Source: GCA-2708415 sp964353185 (GTDB taxonomy: Bacteria; Pseudomonadota; Alphaproteobacteria; Micavibrionales; Micavibrionaceae). From it: a stretch of 64,000 nucleotides of DNA. Under the pieces are notes generated by a model, which did not search any database, had not been told where the DNA came from, and saw only the letters and a program-made list of their open reading frames with translations. A program made the translations under genes and the position numbers. The stretch's first letter is position 1. Each line of letters starts with the position of its first letter. Below are positions 52,476-61,406 of the stretch, piece by piece. The DNA lies in the NCBI GenBank assembly GCA_964353185.1, contig CAYGUV010000001.1:248001-312000 (forward strand), written 5' to 3'.

Positions 52476-53672
52476 TTACGCCGCTGGTTTTAAACCAATA
52501 TTCATCGCAATTTTTTTCAGCGCAGGAATGGTGTTAAGAGTATTCAATCCCCCACGACGTAAGCTTCGGATAAAGCCAATATTATTGCTGACAACTTTGT
52601 TATATTGATCGACACCGTAAAAGCGTGTTTGTAAATCTAGGTGACGGGCACTGGCATAGCGGGATAAAACAATATCGTTGCCGATATCTTCACCCAATTT
52701 TGCAGCGTCTATTATTATATTGGATAAAATATCAACGTCGCGAAGGGATAGGTTGAGCCCTTGCGCGCCAATAGGGCTCATGGCATGTGCCGCCTCTGCA
52801 ATTAATGCGGTTCTAGGCGCGGTGATTGATTGTGCCAGTAACGCTTTGAGTGGCCAGCTTTCTAACGGGCTTTCCAATTTTATATCGCCTAGGGCGTGAC
52901 GGGTTTTGTCTGTTAATGTTTGCTCCATTAAATCTTTTGCAATGGATAAATATTTTTGCGCTTCATCTGTTTTTTCAACCCAGACTACGCTTGAGTAATG
53001 CGTACCATTTTGGTCGGGCATAGGCACGGTTGTGAACGGCCCGCCTGAGCGGTGATGTTCTGTTGATATATTTTTATGTGGCTTTGTATGGGAAATAAGA
53101 CAAGTGATAGCAATTTGATTGTAGTCAATTTCTTTGACAGGAATACCCGCCATGTCACGTACTTTTGAAAATCGCCCATCTGCGCCGATTAAAATATCAG
53201 CTGTAATTTCTTCACCTTTTTCTGTGGTGGCAATGACGTGATGGATATCACGTTTGATGTCACTCACGCAATCGGGGATGAGCAGGGTGATATTTTTATT
53301 TTCTAGGGCGCGTTTGTATAAAAGCTCCCTTAAATAACAATTGGGTACATTGTGGCCAAAATTCTCAGCATTTATTTCATTCGCGGGGAAAATAATCTCT
53401 ACAGGTTTTAATGCAGGGTTACCGTCATCAATAATCTTCATGGTGTCTAGTGATGCAGTATTTTTTTCTATGACATCCCATAGATCAAGCTCTTTAAGTA
53501 AATCAACAGACTGCCCCATAAGCGCGGCGGTACGCCCCCCATGTTGCAAAAAATTATACTGGTTCGGTGTTTTGGGGTCGATTACGACACATTTTATGCC
53601 TTTTATCCCCAATTTAAGGGCAAATGCAAGGCCCGCAGCGCCGCCACCAACAATCAATACTTTTGTTTTCAT
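52476..53672 (-). CDS. UbiH/UbiF/COQ6-type FAD-dependent monooxygenase
   Basis: This family hydroxylates the ring in ubiquinone synthesis. The 398-aa protein has the FAD-binding GGGAAGLAFALKLG near residue 8, the DILIGADGRFSKVRDMAG motif and the second FAD motif ALIAEAAHAMSPIGAQGLNL. These are family hallmarks. Exact ring position (UbiH, UbiF, UbiI or UbiL) cannot be settled from sequence by eye. Divergent from grxC. Confidence 0.9.
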   Translation of the reverse strand: MKTKVLIVGGGAAGLAFALKLGIKGIKCVVIDPKTPNQYNFLQHGGRTAALMGQSVDLLKELDLWDVIEKNTASLDTMKIIDDGNPALKPVEIIFPANEINAENFGHNVPNCYLRELLYKRALENKNITLLIPDCVSDIKRDIHHVIATTEKGEEITADILIGADGRFSKVRDMAGIPVKEIDYNQIAITCLISHTKPHKNISTEHHRSGGPFTTVPMPDQNGTHYSSVVWVEKTDEAQKYLSIAKDLMEQTLTDKTRHALGDIKLESPLESWPLKALLAQSITAPRTALIAEAAHAMSPIGAQGLNLSLRDVDILSNIIIDAAKLGEDIGNDIVLSRYASARHLDLQTRFYGVDQYNKVVSNNIGFIRSLRRGGLNTLNTIPALKKIAMNIGLKPAA

Positions 53673-53728
53673 AGGAATGTTTTATAGTGTTTAGACAAAT
53701 ATTTAAAGATTTTTAAGAAAGAAAAGTT

Positions 53729-54010
53729 ATGACACCTTTTGACGGAAACCCACAGGCAAAAGTTGAGGTTTATTATTGGACGACGTGTCCTTATTGTACA
53801 AAGGCGCGTGCGTTGCTCGATTCAAAAGATGTTGATTACATTGGATATGATATTACAGGCGATGATTCTGCGCGCGCAAAAATGATTGAGCGCACTGGCG
53901 GCCCAAAATCTGTACCGCAGATTTTTATCAATGACAAACTTATTGGAGGTTGTGATGACCTGCATGCGTTAGATGGCGCAGGAAAGTTAGACGATTTATT
54001 AAAAGGATAG
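53729..54010 (+). CDS. grxC: Glutaredoxin 3
   Basis: A 93-aa dithiol glutaredoxin that reduces disulfides with glutathione. Active site CPYC at residues 20-23, TGGPKSVPQIFINDKLIGG (cis-Pro and GSH-binding) and GCDDLHALD. Standard length. It is followed 5 bp later by the nitrilase-family gene, an order typical of alphaproteobacteria. Confidence 0.95.
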   Translation: MTPFDGNPQAKVEVYYWTTCPYCTKARALLDSKDVDYIGYDITGDDSARAKMIERTGGPKSVPQIFINDKLIGGCDDLHALDGAGKLDDLLKG

Positions 54011-54015
54011 ACGCT

Positions 54016-54858
54016 ATGGTTGATGACGTTAAAGTTGCCTGCATTCAAATGAACAGCAGTAAAGATATTGATGAAAATCTTTTACAAGCAGGTAAAATGA
54101 TTGAGCAGGCCGCCCTTGAAGGGGCTGAGTTCATAGTTACGCCAGAAAACACTGATTTTATGAGCGAAACAGATCAGTCCATGTTGCGTACTGCGATGAA
54201 TGATGATGAACACCCAGGGATTCCGTTTTTCTCGGAGATGGCACGTAAGCATAAAGTTTGGATACTAGTTGGATCCATGAAAATCAAAGTTTCAGAGACA
54301 AAAGTTGTTAATCGCAGTTTTCTGTTTCGTCCAACGGGGCAGCTTATGGCATCTTATGATAAAATCCACCTGTACGATGTGTCTCTTCAAAATGGAGAGA
54401 AGCATCAAGAGAGCGATACGGTTATAGCGGGAACAAAAGCTGTTGTAGCCACAACACCATGGCGCAAATTAGGGTTATCCATATGTTATGATGTGCGTTT
54501 TCCTTCGTTGTACAGGCTGTTGGCCCAAAACGGAGCGGAGATGATTGTTGTGCCTTCTGCGTTTACCGAATTTACTGGCAAAGCTCATTGGGAGATATTG
54601 TTACGTGCGCGCGCGATCGAAACGGGCAGTTATATTATTGCACCCGCACAAGGCGGCGTCCATGCAGGCGGGCGCAGAACTTATGGGCATTCCATGATCA
54701 TTGATCCATGGGGACGCGTGATGGCAGAAAAAGAAGACGATACACCGGGCATTATTACGTGGAAATTGGATTTCCTAAATGTGACCAAGGCGCGTTTTTC
54801 ATTGCCATCTTTAAAACATGACCGCCCATTCGATTTTTACCAAACTAAAAACCTATAA
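54016..54858 (+). CDS. Carbon-nitrogen hydrolase (Nit1/deaminated glutathione amidase-like)
   Basis: Nitrilase-superfamily amidases of this type repair deaminated glutathione. The 280-aa protein shows the catalytic triad Glu44 (VTPENTDF), Lys116 (YDKIHLYD) and Cys157 (LSICYDVRFP). The ending region RRTYGHSMIIDPWGRVMAE is typical. The neighbour grxC and the widespread grxC-nitrilase pairing fit a glutathione-related role. Confidence 0.9.
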   Translation: MVDDVKVACIQMNSSKDIDENLLQAGKMIEQAALEGAEFIVTPENTDFMSETDQSMLRTAMNDDEHPGIPFFSEMARKHKVWILVGSMKIKVSETKVVNRSFLFRPTGQLMASYDKIHLYDVSLQNGEKHQESDTVIAGTKAVVATTPWRKLGLSICYDVRFPSLYRLLAQNGAEMIVVPSAFTEFTGKAHWEILLRARAIETGSYIIAPAQGGVHAGGRRTYGHSMIIDPWGRVMAEKEDDTPGIITWKLDFLNVTKARFSLPSLKHDRPFDFYQTKNL

Positions 54859-54880
54859 AGATAATAAGGCTTAAGAACAT

Positions 54881-56541
54881 ATGTCAGAAGAGTTAAAAGA
54901 TACGGCCCATAAAATTTATGTTGGTTCAGAAACCGATAATCCCGAGAATAAATTATTTTTTGATTTAAAATGGGCAAACCGGCATGGACTTATTGCAGGG
55001 GCAACAGGAACAGGTAAAACGGTTACGTTGCAAAATCTTGCGGAAGGATTTTCTGACCATGGTGTGCCTGTTTTTATGGCGGATGTTAAAGGCGATTTAT
55101 CAGGTCTGTGCCAGCCGTCCGAAATGCAAGATTTTTTGGTGAAGCGCGCAAATTTAATTGGTTTAGAAGATTATAAACCGCGTACCTATCCCACAGTTTT
55201 TTGGGATGTGTTTAGTGAAAGTGGTCATGGTGTGCGTACAACTATTTCTGAAATTGGGCCCATCTTGCTTGCGCGTATGTTGGAATTAAATGATACGCAA
55301 GAAGGAGTTTTAAATATTGCATTTCGTCATGCGGATGAAGAAGGCATGCTTTTGCTTGACCTGAAGGACTTGCGTGCTCTGCTGGTTTCACTGGCAGAAA
55401 ATGCGTCTGAAATTTCTAAAGAATACGGAATGGTCAGCAAACAATCTGTCGCTGCAATTCAGCGTTCTTTGTTAAGGTTAGAAGACCAAGGCGGTAGCCA
55501 TTTCTTTGGGGAGCCAGCGTTAGACTTACGAGACTTTATGCGTACGGATATGGACGGTAAAGGCATGGTCAATATTTTGGCCTCTGACAAGCTGATGCAT
55601 AACCCACGTTTATATGCGACGTTTTTATTATGGATGTTGTCTGAATTATTTGAGGAATTACCCGAAGCAGGGGATGCGGAAAAACCGAAATTGGTATTCT
55701 TTTTCGATGAGGCGCATTTATTATTTAATGATGCACCCAAGGCGTTACTTGAAAAAGTAGAGCAGGTGGTTCGCCTTATCCGTTCCAAAGGGGTAGGTAT
55801 TTTCTTTATTACCCAAAACCCTTCGGATATCCCAGATAATGTATTAGGGCAATTGGGAAACCGTGTACAACATGCGTTACGTTCTTTTACGCCAAAGCAA
55901 CAAAAAGCAATCCGTGCGGCGGCAGATACGTATCGTGAAAATCCAAAATTTGATGTTGAAGATGTGATAACAGATTTAGGGGTTGGAGAAGCCCTTGTTT
56001 CCACCCTAGAAGGCAAGGGGAACCCATCTATGGTTGAGCGCACAATGGTGCGTCCGCCAATGTCGCGTTTGGGACCAGCAAGCGCAGATGCAAAACGCAT
56101 GGCTATGCAAGCAGACGGTATTGGTGGTAAATACGATACAGTCGTCGATCGTGAAAGTGCCTACGAAGTTTTGAAAAAACGTGCTGAAGATGCTGCAGAA
56201 AAAGCAGAAAAGGCACAAGAGCAAGCCGCCGAAGCAAAAGAAACCAAGAAAAAGAAACGCGGTTCAAACCGTCAGTCTGTTGGTGAGGCCGCGGTGAAGT
56301 CAGTTGTGCGTTCATTAAGCTCAACCATTGGTCGCACGATAGCCAAAGNNNNNNNNNNNNNNNNNNNNNNNNNNNNNNNNNNNNNNNNNNNNNNNNNNNN
56401 NNNNNNNNNNNNNNNNNNNNNNNNNNNNNNNNNNNNNNNNNNNNNNNNGTGAAGTCAGTTGTGCGTTCATTAAGCTCAACCATTGGTCGCACGATAGCCA
56501 AAGAAATATTGCGCGGTGTAATGGGAAGTCTTAAGCGGTAG
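54881..56541 (+). CDS. HerA-like ATPase, DUF853 family (interrupted by an assembly gap)
   Basis: A RecA/HerA-fold ATPase: Walker A GATGTGKT (residues 40-47), FMADVKGDLSGLCQP, Walker B LVFFFDEAHLLF, FITQNPSDIPDNVLGQLGNR and QKAIRAAADTYRENP. These are DUF853 motifs. A 100-N run (56349-56448) interrupts the gene near its end. The 55 bases before the gap are identical to the 55 after it. Merging them gives an uninterrupted 501-aa frame ending GRTIAKEILRGVMGSLKR, stop at 56539-56541; with the N run left in, the length is not a multiple of three. The cellular role is unknown. Confidence 0.9.
56294..56503. other. Scaffold gap flanked by an identical 55-bp sequence
   Basis: Bases 56294-56348 and 56449-56503 are the same 55 bases, on each side of exactly 100 N. 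Contig ends sharing exactly one k-mer are typical of de Bruijn assemblies, so the gap probably has no real length. See the finding for this region. Confidence 0.9.
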
Positions 56542-56974
56542 CCTTTACTGGCACGCGCCAAGTCGAAGGCGAAGGTATTTCATCATACGGTGCAAGCAAA
56601 GTGTCTTCTGTGAAATTATAATATTTTTGTTGTGAGGGGGCCGTATTTCGGGGGCCTTCGCTGAGGACGTTGTGTGGAGATACACGTATCAATTTAAGAC
56701 CTAAAGTTCCCCACTGTCCCATGTTATTTCCCAAAGCTTTTTCGACAGCTTGTAAATCTGTTAAATTTGGATCTATTTCAGCAGAATGTGTGAAAGGAAA
56801 ATAGCCTACTTCGCCATTTTCATCTTTAATAAAAGCGTCTGTAATTTTATCTTGTAAGTCTACATAATGATCGCTTTTTGGATCTGCTAGCCTACTCAAA
56901 TGTTCAATATAAGGTTGAGAATAGACCAACACGATTTGTGTACCTTTTGCCGCCGTTTCAAATAAAGTATCCAT
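56531..56974 (-). CDS. Hypothetical protein
   Basis: A 147-aa soluble protein with an N-terminal helix (FETAAKGTQIVLVYSQPYIE), mixed charged residues and a Pro-rich end (YDEIPSPSTWRVPVKATA). No family is recognised. It overlaps the DUF853 stop by 11 bp, convergently. A TTGAAAGAGAG-like sequence upstream offers only a weak ribosome site (GAGAG). Confidence 0.6.
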   Translation of the reverse strand: MDTLFETAAKGTQIVLVYSQPYIEHLSRLADPKSDHYVDLQDKITDAFIKDENGEVGYFPFTHSAEIDPNLTDLQAVEKALGNNMGQWGTLGLKLIRVSPHNVLSEGPRNTAPSQQKYYNFTEDTLLAPYDEIPSPSTWRVPVKATA

Positions 56975-57030
56975 AATTTTCTCTCTTTCAAAACGAGAGT
57001 ATAAAAAAATAAAAATTATGTCAATTATTT

Positions 57031-57354
57031 TTAAGCCAAAATTTCTAATGAAACATTGAGGGCTTCTGCGATTGATTTTAATGCGCGGATGGAGCCGTCT
57101 TTTTTGCCTGTTTCAATTTCGGTTAGGTAAGGGCGGGAGATTCCCGATGCATCAGCCAAATCCCCTTGGGTCATGCCGCGATACTTACGCAAAACTTTAA
57201 TTGGGCTATCGTTTCCAACGGCAAGCATTTCTAATACTTCTTGGGGGAGGTTTGACCCTTTTCCAGCATTTTTTAATGCGGTAAAATCATGGATAGGGAC
57301 AAGGACATGCGGTTTTCCCGCGATATGGATAATGTCATAGTTCATAAGCGACAT
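57031..57354 (-). CDS. XRE-family HTH regulator (antitoxin-like)
   Basis: A 107-aa protein with a short N-terminal beta segment (IIHIAGKPHVLVPIHDFTAL) like those of PHD/YefM or HipB-type antitoxins, then an XRE helix-turn-helix (about 52-107, LRKYRGMTQGDLADASGISR, YLTEIETGKKDGSIRALKSI). A toxin partner would be expected beside it; the upstream 48-bp gap and the downstream hypothetical at 56531 offer no recognisable RelE/HipA motif. A second ATG at 57345 is possible. Confidence 0.85.
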   Translation of the reverse strand: MSLMNYDIIHIAGKPHVLVPIHDFTALKNAGKGSNLPQEVLEMLAVGNDSPIKVLRKYRGMTQGDLADASGISRPYLTEIETGKKDGSIRALKSIAEALNVSLEILA

Positions 57355-57402
57355 CGTAGCAGATTCGTAGCAAAGTTAGAAAGGATAGAATGTCTAATTT
57401 TA

Positions 57403-58461
57403 TTAAAAACGTGTTGATGCGGTGATCGACCCAAATAGCGCCCCATCTTCCTGATTATCAAATTCCTTCGTACGATAATTCAAGGTATAAGAAACGCGGT
57501 AATCATCGTAAGTGAAGGCAACGCCCGCATTCGCATCGGCGACAAAATATTTTTTATCGACGCTGTGGGAGTCTCTAAAGGTGTTTCCATCTAAGAAGAT
57601 ATTTCTTGCGATGGCGCGTCCGTCAAGGCCGCCAAAAATAAACCAGCTAAAGCTGTTATCGGCGGAGTCAAAAAATCCTGTTCCGGGCATGGCGGGGCGA
57701 ACACGAGTCGGTGTATCTTGAAGGCGGTCGTCGTAAGGCCCTAATGTGACGGTCGCGCCAGTCCCTGCATATGTGTAAACATTACCGAGGGATACGTTAA
57801 CATCAGGTTCAATACGCAGACGAAGCGGCCCAATATTATTTGTATACCAAGTAGGCCAGCGTCGACGTGCAGAAATGATTGCGCCCACTTCATTCTTTAG
57901 TTGGTTTCCCCATCCGCTTGGGATAGGTGAGTTTGTCACATGTGTATGCACAAATTTTTGTGTTTGTTCCCCTAATGCTGCGGGGCCAACAACACCTAGT
58001 GTAAATTCAAGCTCGTCTAAATGGTTTTCGGTAATAGTTGTTAACCCGACAGCTCCATATAGCCACCCTGCGTAGGGGCGGTCATCTTTTTGCAAGGCTG
58101 ATATTTCAATATCCTCAGGCGTATAAATATTTTGACCAACTGTGTAATAGGTGCTGGTGGTTGTATTGACATCGAAGGTTGGGATTGCGTCAGCGATTTG
58201 ATCAATAATTGGTGGCATTGGCGTTTCCACGTCAAAGTAAGTAACGCGTCCACCGCTTGTATAAAAAGAATCTGTTCCGCCGCCAAAAGAGTCGTTTTCA
58301 AGCGCGAAGCTTAAAAAATTATTGTCACTACGTTCTTCAATACGATTTGTAACTGAACTTTCAACGGTTTTTAGATCGTTAATTTCCTTTTCATCCATCT
58401 GCGCAAACGCGGGAGATGTCAGAAACAAGCCAGTTAGTGTGAGAGACAGTATTTTTTTCAT
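57403..58461 (-). CDS. lpxR: LpxR-type lipid A deacylase (outer membrane)
   Basis: LpxR removes the 3'-acyloxyacyl group of lipid A. From ATG 58461 it begins with a signal peptide (MKKILSLTLTGLFLTSPAFA); an earlier ATG at 58482 adds seven residues. The 352-aa barrel protein has family motifs ALENDSFGGGTDSFYTSG, DDRPYAGWLY and a FVHTHVTNSPIPSGWGNQLK stretch with the conserved His and the following NE. It ends in Phe, as outer membrane barrels do. The DUF2219 family match is good. Activity is inferred. Confidence 0.85.
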   Translation of the reverse strand: MKKILSLTLTGLFLTSPAFAQMDEKEINDLKTVESSVTNRIEERSDNNFLSFALENDSFGGGTDSFYTSGGRVTYFDVETPMPPIIDQIADAIPTFDVNTTTSTYYTVGQNIYTPEDIEISALQKDDRPYAGWLYGAVGLTTITENHLDELEFTLGVVGPAALGEQTQKFVHTHVTNSPIPSGWGNQLKNEVGAIISARRRWPTWYTNNIGPLRLRIEPDVNVSLGNVYTYAGTGATVTLGPYDDRLQDTPTRVRPAMPGTGFFDSADNSFSWFIFGGLDGRAIARNIFLDGNTFRDSHSVDKKYFVADANAGVAFTYDDYRVSYTLNYRTKEFDNQEDGALFGSITASTRF

Positions 58462-58502
58462 ATGTATGTTAATATACGACAATGAAGTAAAGTTCCATTA
58501 AT

Positions 58503-58525
58503 AAAGCCCGCATAAGGCGGGCTTT
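58503..58525 (-). terminator. Hairpin between the FTR1 and lpxR genes
   Basis: AAAGCCCGC (58503-58511) pairs with GCGGGCTTT (58517-58525) with a 5-base loop, 32 bp past the FTR1 stop. The minus-strand T-run is short (the stem ends in TTT). The plus strand has a longer T-run ten bases later, so direction is not certain. Confidence 0.7.
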
Positions 58526-58556
58526 AGATAATTTTTTTCTAATTTAACGCTGGCCT

Positions 58557-59345
58557 TTATTCTGCCGCGGTTACTTTTTGATTATTAAAGAACTTATCCT
58601 TTGCATAACCAATCATCAGCCATGCACAAGGAACAACCAAAAGCCCATAAATAGTCAACTGACCGAATAAGCTTTTTGAGCTGACCCAAGGTTTCATGGC
58701 AACGTGTACGGCTTCGTTATAGAAGATTGTTCCTTTAACTTCTGTTAATTCGTAAATTCCATATAAGAATAAGTGAACTGCGAATAAGAATAAGAAAACG
58801 CCCGTTACTTGCATGAATAATTTAAGATTAATCTTTGAACTTTGTGAAGCCCATAAGTAAGCAATAACCGCGGTTAGACCGACCCCCATTAAAGCACCGA
58901 ACATCATGTTGCTCGCATCAGTTTTTGTGGCAATTGCAGACATCATCAACGCCGTTTCCAGACCTTCACGCGTGATCATGATGACAGTGAATAAGAAAAT
59001 ACCAATAATGGCACCCCAGCCTGCTTTGGCGGCGTGTTTTTCAATTGTATTGCCAATATGATCTTTGATTTTATGCGCCGTAGTCATCATGTAATAGGTG
59101 AGGGAGGCAACCAATAAACCCGCTACAATTGCAACACCTCCTTCCATCAATGGTGTATAATTCATACCCATAACAAATAAACCAACGCCAATTGCGATAC
59201 TTAAAACAACAGCGGTGCCAATTCCCCAATAAACAGGTTTCTTTAACGCTAAGCGTCCTGTCTTTGTTAAGTAAGCTAATGTGATTGCTACGATAAGGAA
59301 TGCCTCTAGGCCTTCACGAAAAGTAATAAGCATTGTTTCAAACAT
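58557..59345 (-). CDS. FTR1/EfeU-family high-affinity iron permease
   Basis: A 262-aa membrane protein with seven predicted helices and the two RExxE motifs that bind iron: FREGLEAFLIV near residue 10 and MITREGLETALMMSAIA near 120. The family imports ferric or oxidised ferrous iron. No efeO or efeB partner is adjacent. A Fur-type operator lies 31-51 bp upstream, between this gene and the divergent barrel gene. Confidence 0.93.
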   Translation of the reverse strand: MFETMLITFREGLEAFLIVAITLAYLTKTGRLALKKPVYWGIGTAVVLSIAIGVGLFVMGMNYTPLMEGGVAIVAGLLVASLTYYMMTTAHKIKDHIGNTIEKHAAKAGWGAIIGIFLFTVIMITREGLETALMMSAIATKTDASNMMFGALMGVGLTAVIAYLWASQSSKINLKLFMQVTGVFLFLFAVHLFLYGIYELTEVKGTIFYNEAVHVAMKPWVSSKSLFGQLTIYGLLVVPCAWLMIGYAKDKFFNNQKVTAAE

Positions 59346-59375
59346 AATTCTTCCTTTTATTATTTAAATCTCTTT

Positions 59376-59396
59376 AAATGAGAATGATTTTCATTT
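59376..59396. promoter_or_regulatory. Fur-type operator
   Basis: AAATGAGAATGATTTTCATTT is a symmetric 21-mer whose core TGAGAAT-G-ATTTTCA differs from the 7-1-7 Fur core TGATAAT-N-ATTATCA at two positions. It lies between two divergent genes, one an iron permease. Confidence 0.75.
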
Positions 59397-59455
59397 ACTA
59401 ATGCTTTTAATTAAAATAATCAAGAACTAATTTAATTGTGATAGGTTATATCAGC

Positions 59456-60181
59456 ATGAAAAATAAAAATTTAACTCTGATCTTTTTAGTCGCTAGTTTT
59501 ACTCTTATAACCAACACAAATGCGTATGCGGTTTCAAAACGCGTAAGCTCCCCCAATGTTTCCCCTGGATTGTCGGCGGATACGCGCGGATCTTATGCAT
59601 TTAATGATGAGGGGGGAGACGATTTTACAAATAACATTCAGTTCAAATATGGATTTAATGATAAATTTCGCCTTTCCTTTGATACAGATTACCGTAAAAG
59701 AGCCGGTGAAGATGGAGACTTTACCAATTCTGATATAGAGTTTCGGTATAATTTTTTTCGAAATGAAAATACCGCGCTCGCTCTGAGTGGGGGGTATGAG
59801 TTTAATCATGTGGGGGATGCGGACGGAATTTTCACCTCTATGCAGGGGCAATACAAGACGGGCCAATGGAAACATCAGGCCAATTTAGGGGTGGATACAG
59901 AAATAGGCAATGAGCGCGGTGATGGTTTTGATTATGATTTTCGATCAGGGCACTACTATGATTTGGAAACGGTTGAAGTTGGTGTTGAATATTTTGCAGA
60001 TTTTGGAAATTCTAAAGATGGCGATAGCTTTAATGAGCAAGAACATAATATTGGCCCCGTCGTCAATTTTACAATTCCTGTGGGGCAAAGGGAAGTGGAT
60101 GCTGTTTTAGGGTATGCAGTTGGGTTAACAGATGCGTCAGATGACCATCTTATAAAATATGAGTTTGGGTATAAATTTTAG
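59456..60181 (+). CDS. Outer-membrane beta-barrel protein, probably iron-regulated
   Basis: From ATG 59456 (241 aa; a GTG at 59438 adds six) it starts with a signal peptide (MKNKNLTLIFLVASFTLITN, ending near AYAVS). The mature protein is made of alternating strands rich in Asp, Gly and aromatic residues (FKYGFNDKFRLSFDTDYRK; IEFRYNFFRNENTALALSGG) and ends in Phe (YEFGYKF), as do outer-membrane barrels. About ten strands are likely. No family is recognised. It shares the Fur-type box with the FTR1 permease. Confidence 0.7.
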   Translation: MKNKNLTLIFLVASFTLITNTNAYAVSKRVSSPNVSPGLSADTRGSYAFNDEGGDDFTNNIQFKYGFNDKFRLSFDTDYRKRAGEDGDFTNSDIEFRYNFFRNENTALALSGGYEFNHVGDADGIFTSMQGQYKTGQWKHQANLGVDTEIGNERGDGFDYDFRSGHYYDLETVEVGVEYFADFGNSKDGDSFNEQEHNIGPVVNFTIPVGQREVDAVLGYAVGLTDASDDHLIKYEFGYKF

Positions 60182-60220
60182 TCTTTAGAAATAAAATATA
60201 TTTTAATTTAAGGAATAATT

Positions 60221-60547
60221 ATGGTTGGATATGTTTTTGGAATCCCTTTTGAGTATGTGGGGATAGTCGTTATACCCTTAATATTTTGGTTTTCGTTTAC
60301 TATTCTGGTAACTTACCAATGTTGGAATTCTGAGAAATATTCAACAAAAGAGAAAATTATTTGGTCTGTGTTTTTCTTTCTCAGTCTTTTTGTTTTCTTA
60401 TTAGGCCAGTTAATATATGCGATGAAGAATTATAAATCTGATTTGAAGGTTCTCTTAATTTTCTTTGCAATTTTTTTCGGAATTTGGTTGTTAATTTTTA
60501 TGCCAGCCCTGTTAATAGGTTTTGTAGTTGCCTCACTAAGCGTGTAA
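60221..60547 (+). CDS. Small membrane protein
   Basis: A 108-aa, very hydrophobic protein with three predicted membrane helices (about 8-30, 45-67 and 77-104) and a short basic loop (SEKYSTKEKIIWSV). An AAGGAATAATT ribosome site precedes the ATG. It follows the barrel gene by 39 bp. The first loop recalls the short-membrane part of PLDc_N proteins, but the match is weak. Function unknown. Confidence 0.65.
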   Translation: MVGYVFGIPFEYVGIVVIPLIFWFSFTILVTYQCWNSEKYSTKEKIIWSVFFFLSLFVFLLGQLIYAMKNYKSDLKVLLIFFAIFFGIWLLIFMPALLIGFVVASLSV

Positions 60548-60563
60548 ATATTAGATTTTAGTT

Positions 60564-61214
60564 ATGATGATTAATTTAAATGATTACAAAATAGATCCTT
60601 TGTCAGGCGCTGCGCCAAAGTCGGTTGTCGTGCTTTTGCATGGATATGGCGATAGCGGGCAGGGGCTTATATCTTTAGCGCCACTGTGGCAAAAAGCGTT
60701 ACCTGATACTTTATTCTTAGCCCCGAATGCGCCGCATCCGTGTGAAATTAATCCATCTTCTGGGTTTCAATGGTTTTCTTTACAAGAATACAACCCGCAG
60801 ACTTTATTGGCCGGAACGCAAGATGCGCACCCGTTATTGGATAACTATCTGGATAAGGTTGTGGAAGAGACAGGTATAAGTGCCGATAAGGTCGCGCTGG
60901 TGGGGTTTTCCCAAGGAACGATGATGAGCCTTTATGCTGGCCCGCGCCGTAAAGAAAAGCTTGCAGGAATATTGGGATATTCGGGTGCGCTAGTCGGTGG
61001 TGGCGGTTTAAAATCCGCTTCGAAGCCTCCAATCAGGTTGATTCATGGGGAGGCTGATTCGGTTGTTCCTGTGGCCGCCTATCATCATGCACGGGAAATT
61101 TTGGAGAAAAATGACTTTGAGGTCAGTGGGCATACGACCCCATATTTGGAGCATTCCATTGATGAGCAGGGGCTTATGAGTGGTCAAGAATTTTTAAAAA
61201 ATATCTTAAATTAA
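60564..61214 (+). CDS. Carboxylesterase/phospholipase (alpha/beta hydrolase)
   Basis: A 216-aa hydrolase of the short carboxylesterase/thioesterase group: VVLLHGYGDSGQGL near residue 23, nucleophile motif GFSQGT, then IRLIHGEADSVVPVAAYHHA (catalytic Asp) and YLEHSID (catalytic His). Substrates are usually short acyl esters. It follows the membrane protein by 16 bp. The codon use is ordinary. Confidence 0.9.
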   Translation: MMINLNDYKIDPLSGAAPKSVVVLLHGYGDSGQGLISLAPLWQKALPDTLFLAPNAPHPCEINPSSGFQWFSLQEYNPQTLLAGTQDAHPLLDNYLDKVVEETGISADKVALVGFSQGTMMSLYAGPRRKEKLAGILGYSGALVGGGGLKSASKPPIRLIHGEADSVVPVAAYHHAREILEKNDFEVSGHTTPYLEHSIDEQGLMSGQEFLKNILN

Positions 61215-61226
61215 AACAATAGGTTA

Positions 61227-61242
61227 TTAACATCTCTTTAAC
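61227..61242 (+). promoter_or_regulatory. CtrA-type box upstream of the HNH gene
   Basis: TTAACATCTCTTTAAC is an exact TTAA-N7-TTAAC, in the 192-bp space before the HNH endonuclease gene, 165 bp from its ATG. It is near the start of a longer AT-rich region. Confidence 0.5.
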
Positions 61243-61268
61243 CTTTGTAATAATATTCCACATTCACA

Positions 61269-61287
61269 AAATATTACGAAATATTAC
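61269..61287. repeat. Tandem AAATATTAC repeat
   Basis: AAATATTAC occurs at 61269-61277 and 61279-61287, separated by one G. An imperfect palindrome GCATG-ATGTG-CATGC lies further on. Possible operator for the HNH gene. Confidence 0.35.
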
Positions 61288-61406
61288 ATATGTAAATTAC
61301 AGACATTTCGCTGATATGTCATAATTGCATGATGTGCATGCTTTTTTTGTATTTAAATGCTTTTTCCGTGATATAATCATAACTGTAGAGAGTGAGGAGT
61401 TTAAGT

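Noticed and set aside
55459..56100. 213-aa minus-strand frame within the DUF853 gene
   Set aside because: Antisense shadow of an ATPase with intact Walker motifs.
56103..56561. Minus-strand frame running through the N gap
   Set aside because: It exists only because unknown bases hold no stop codon.
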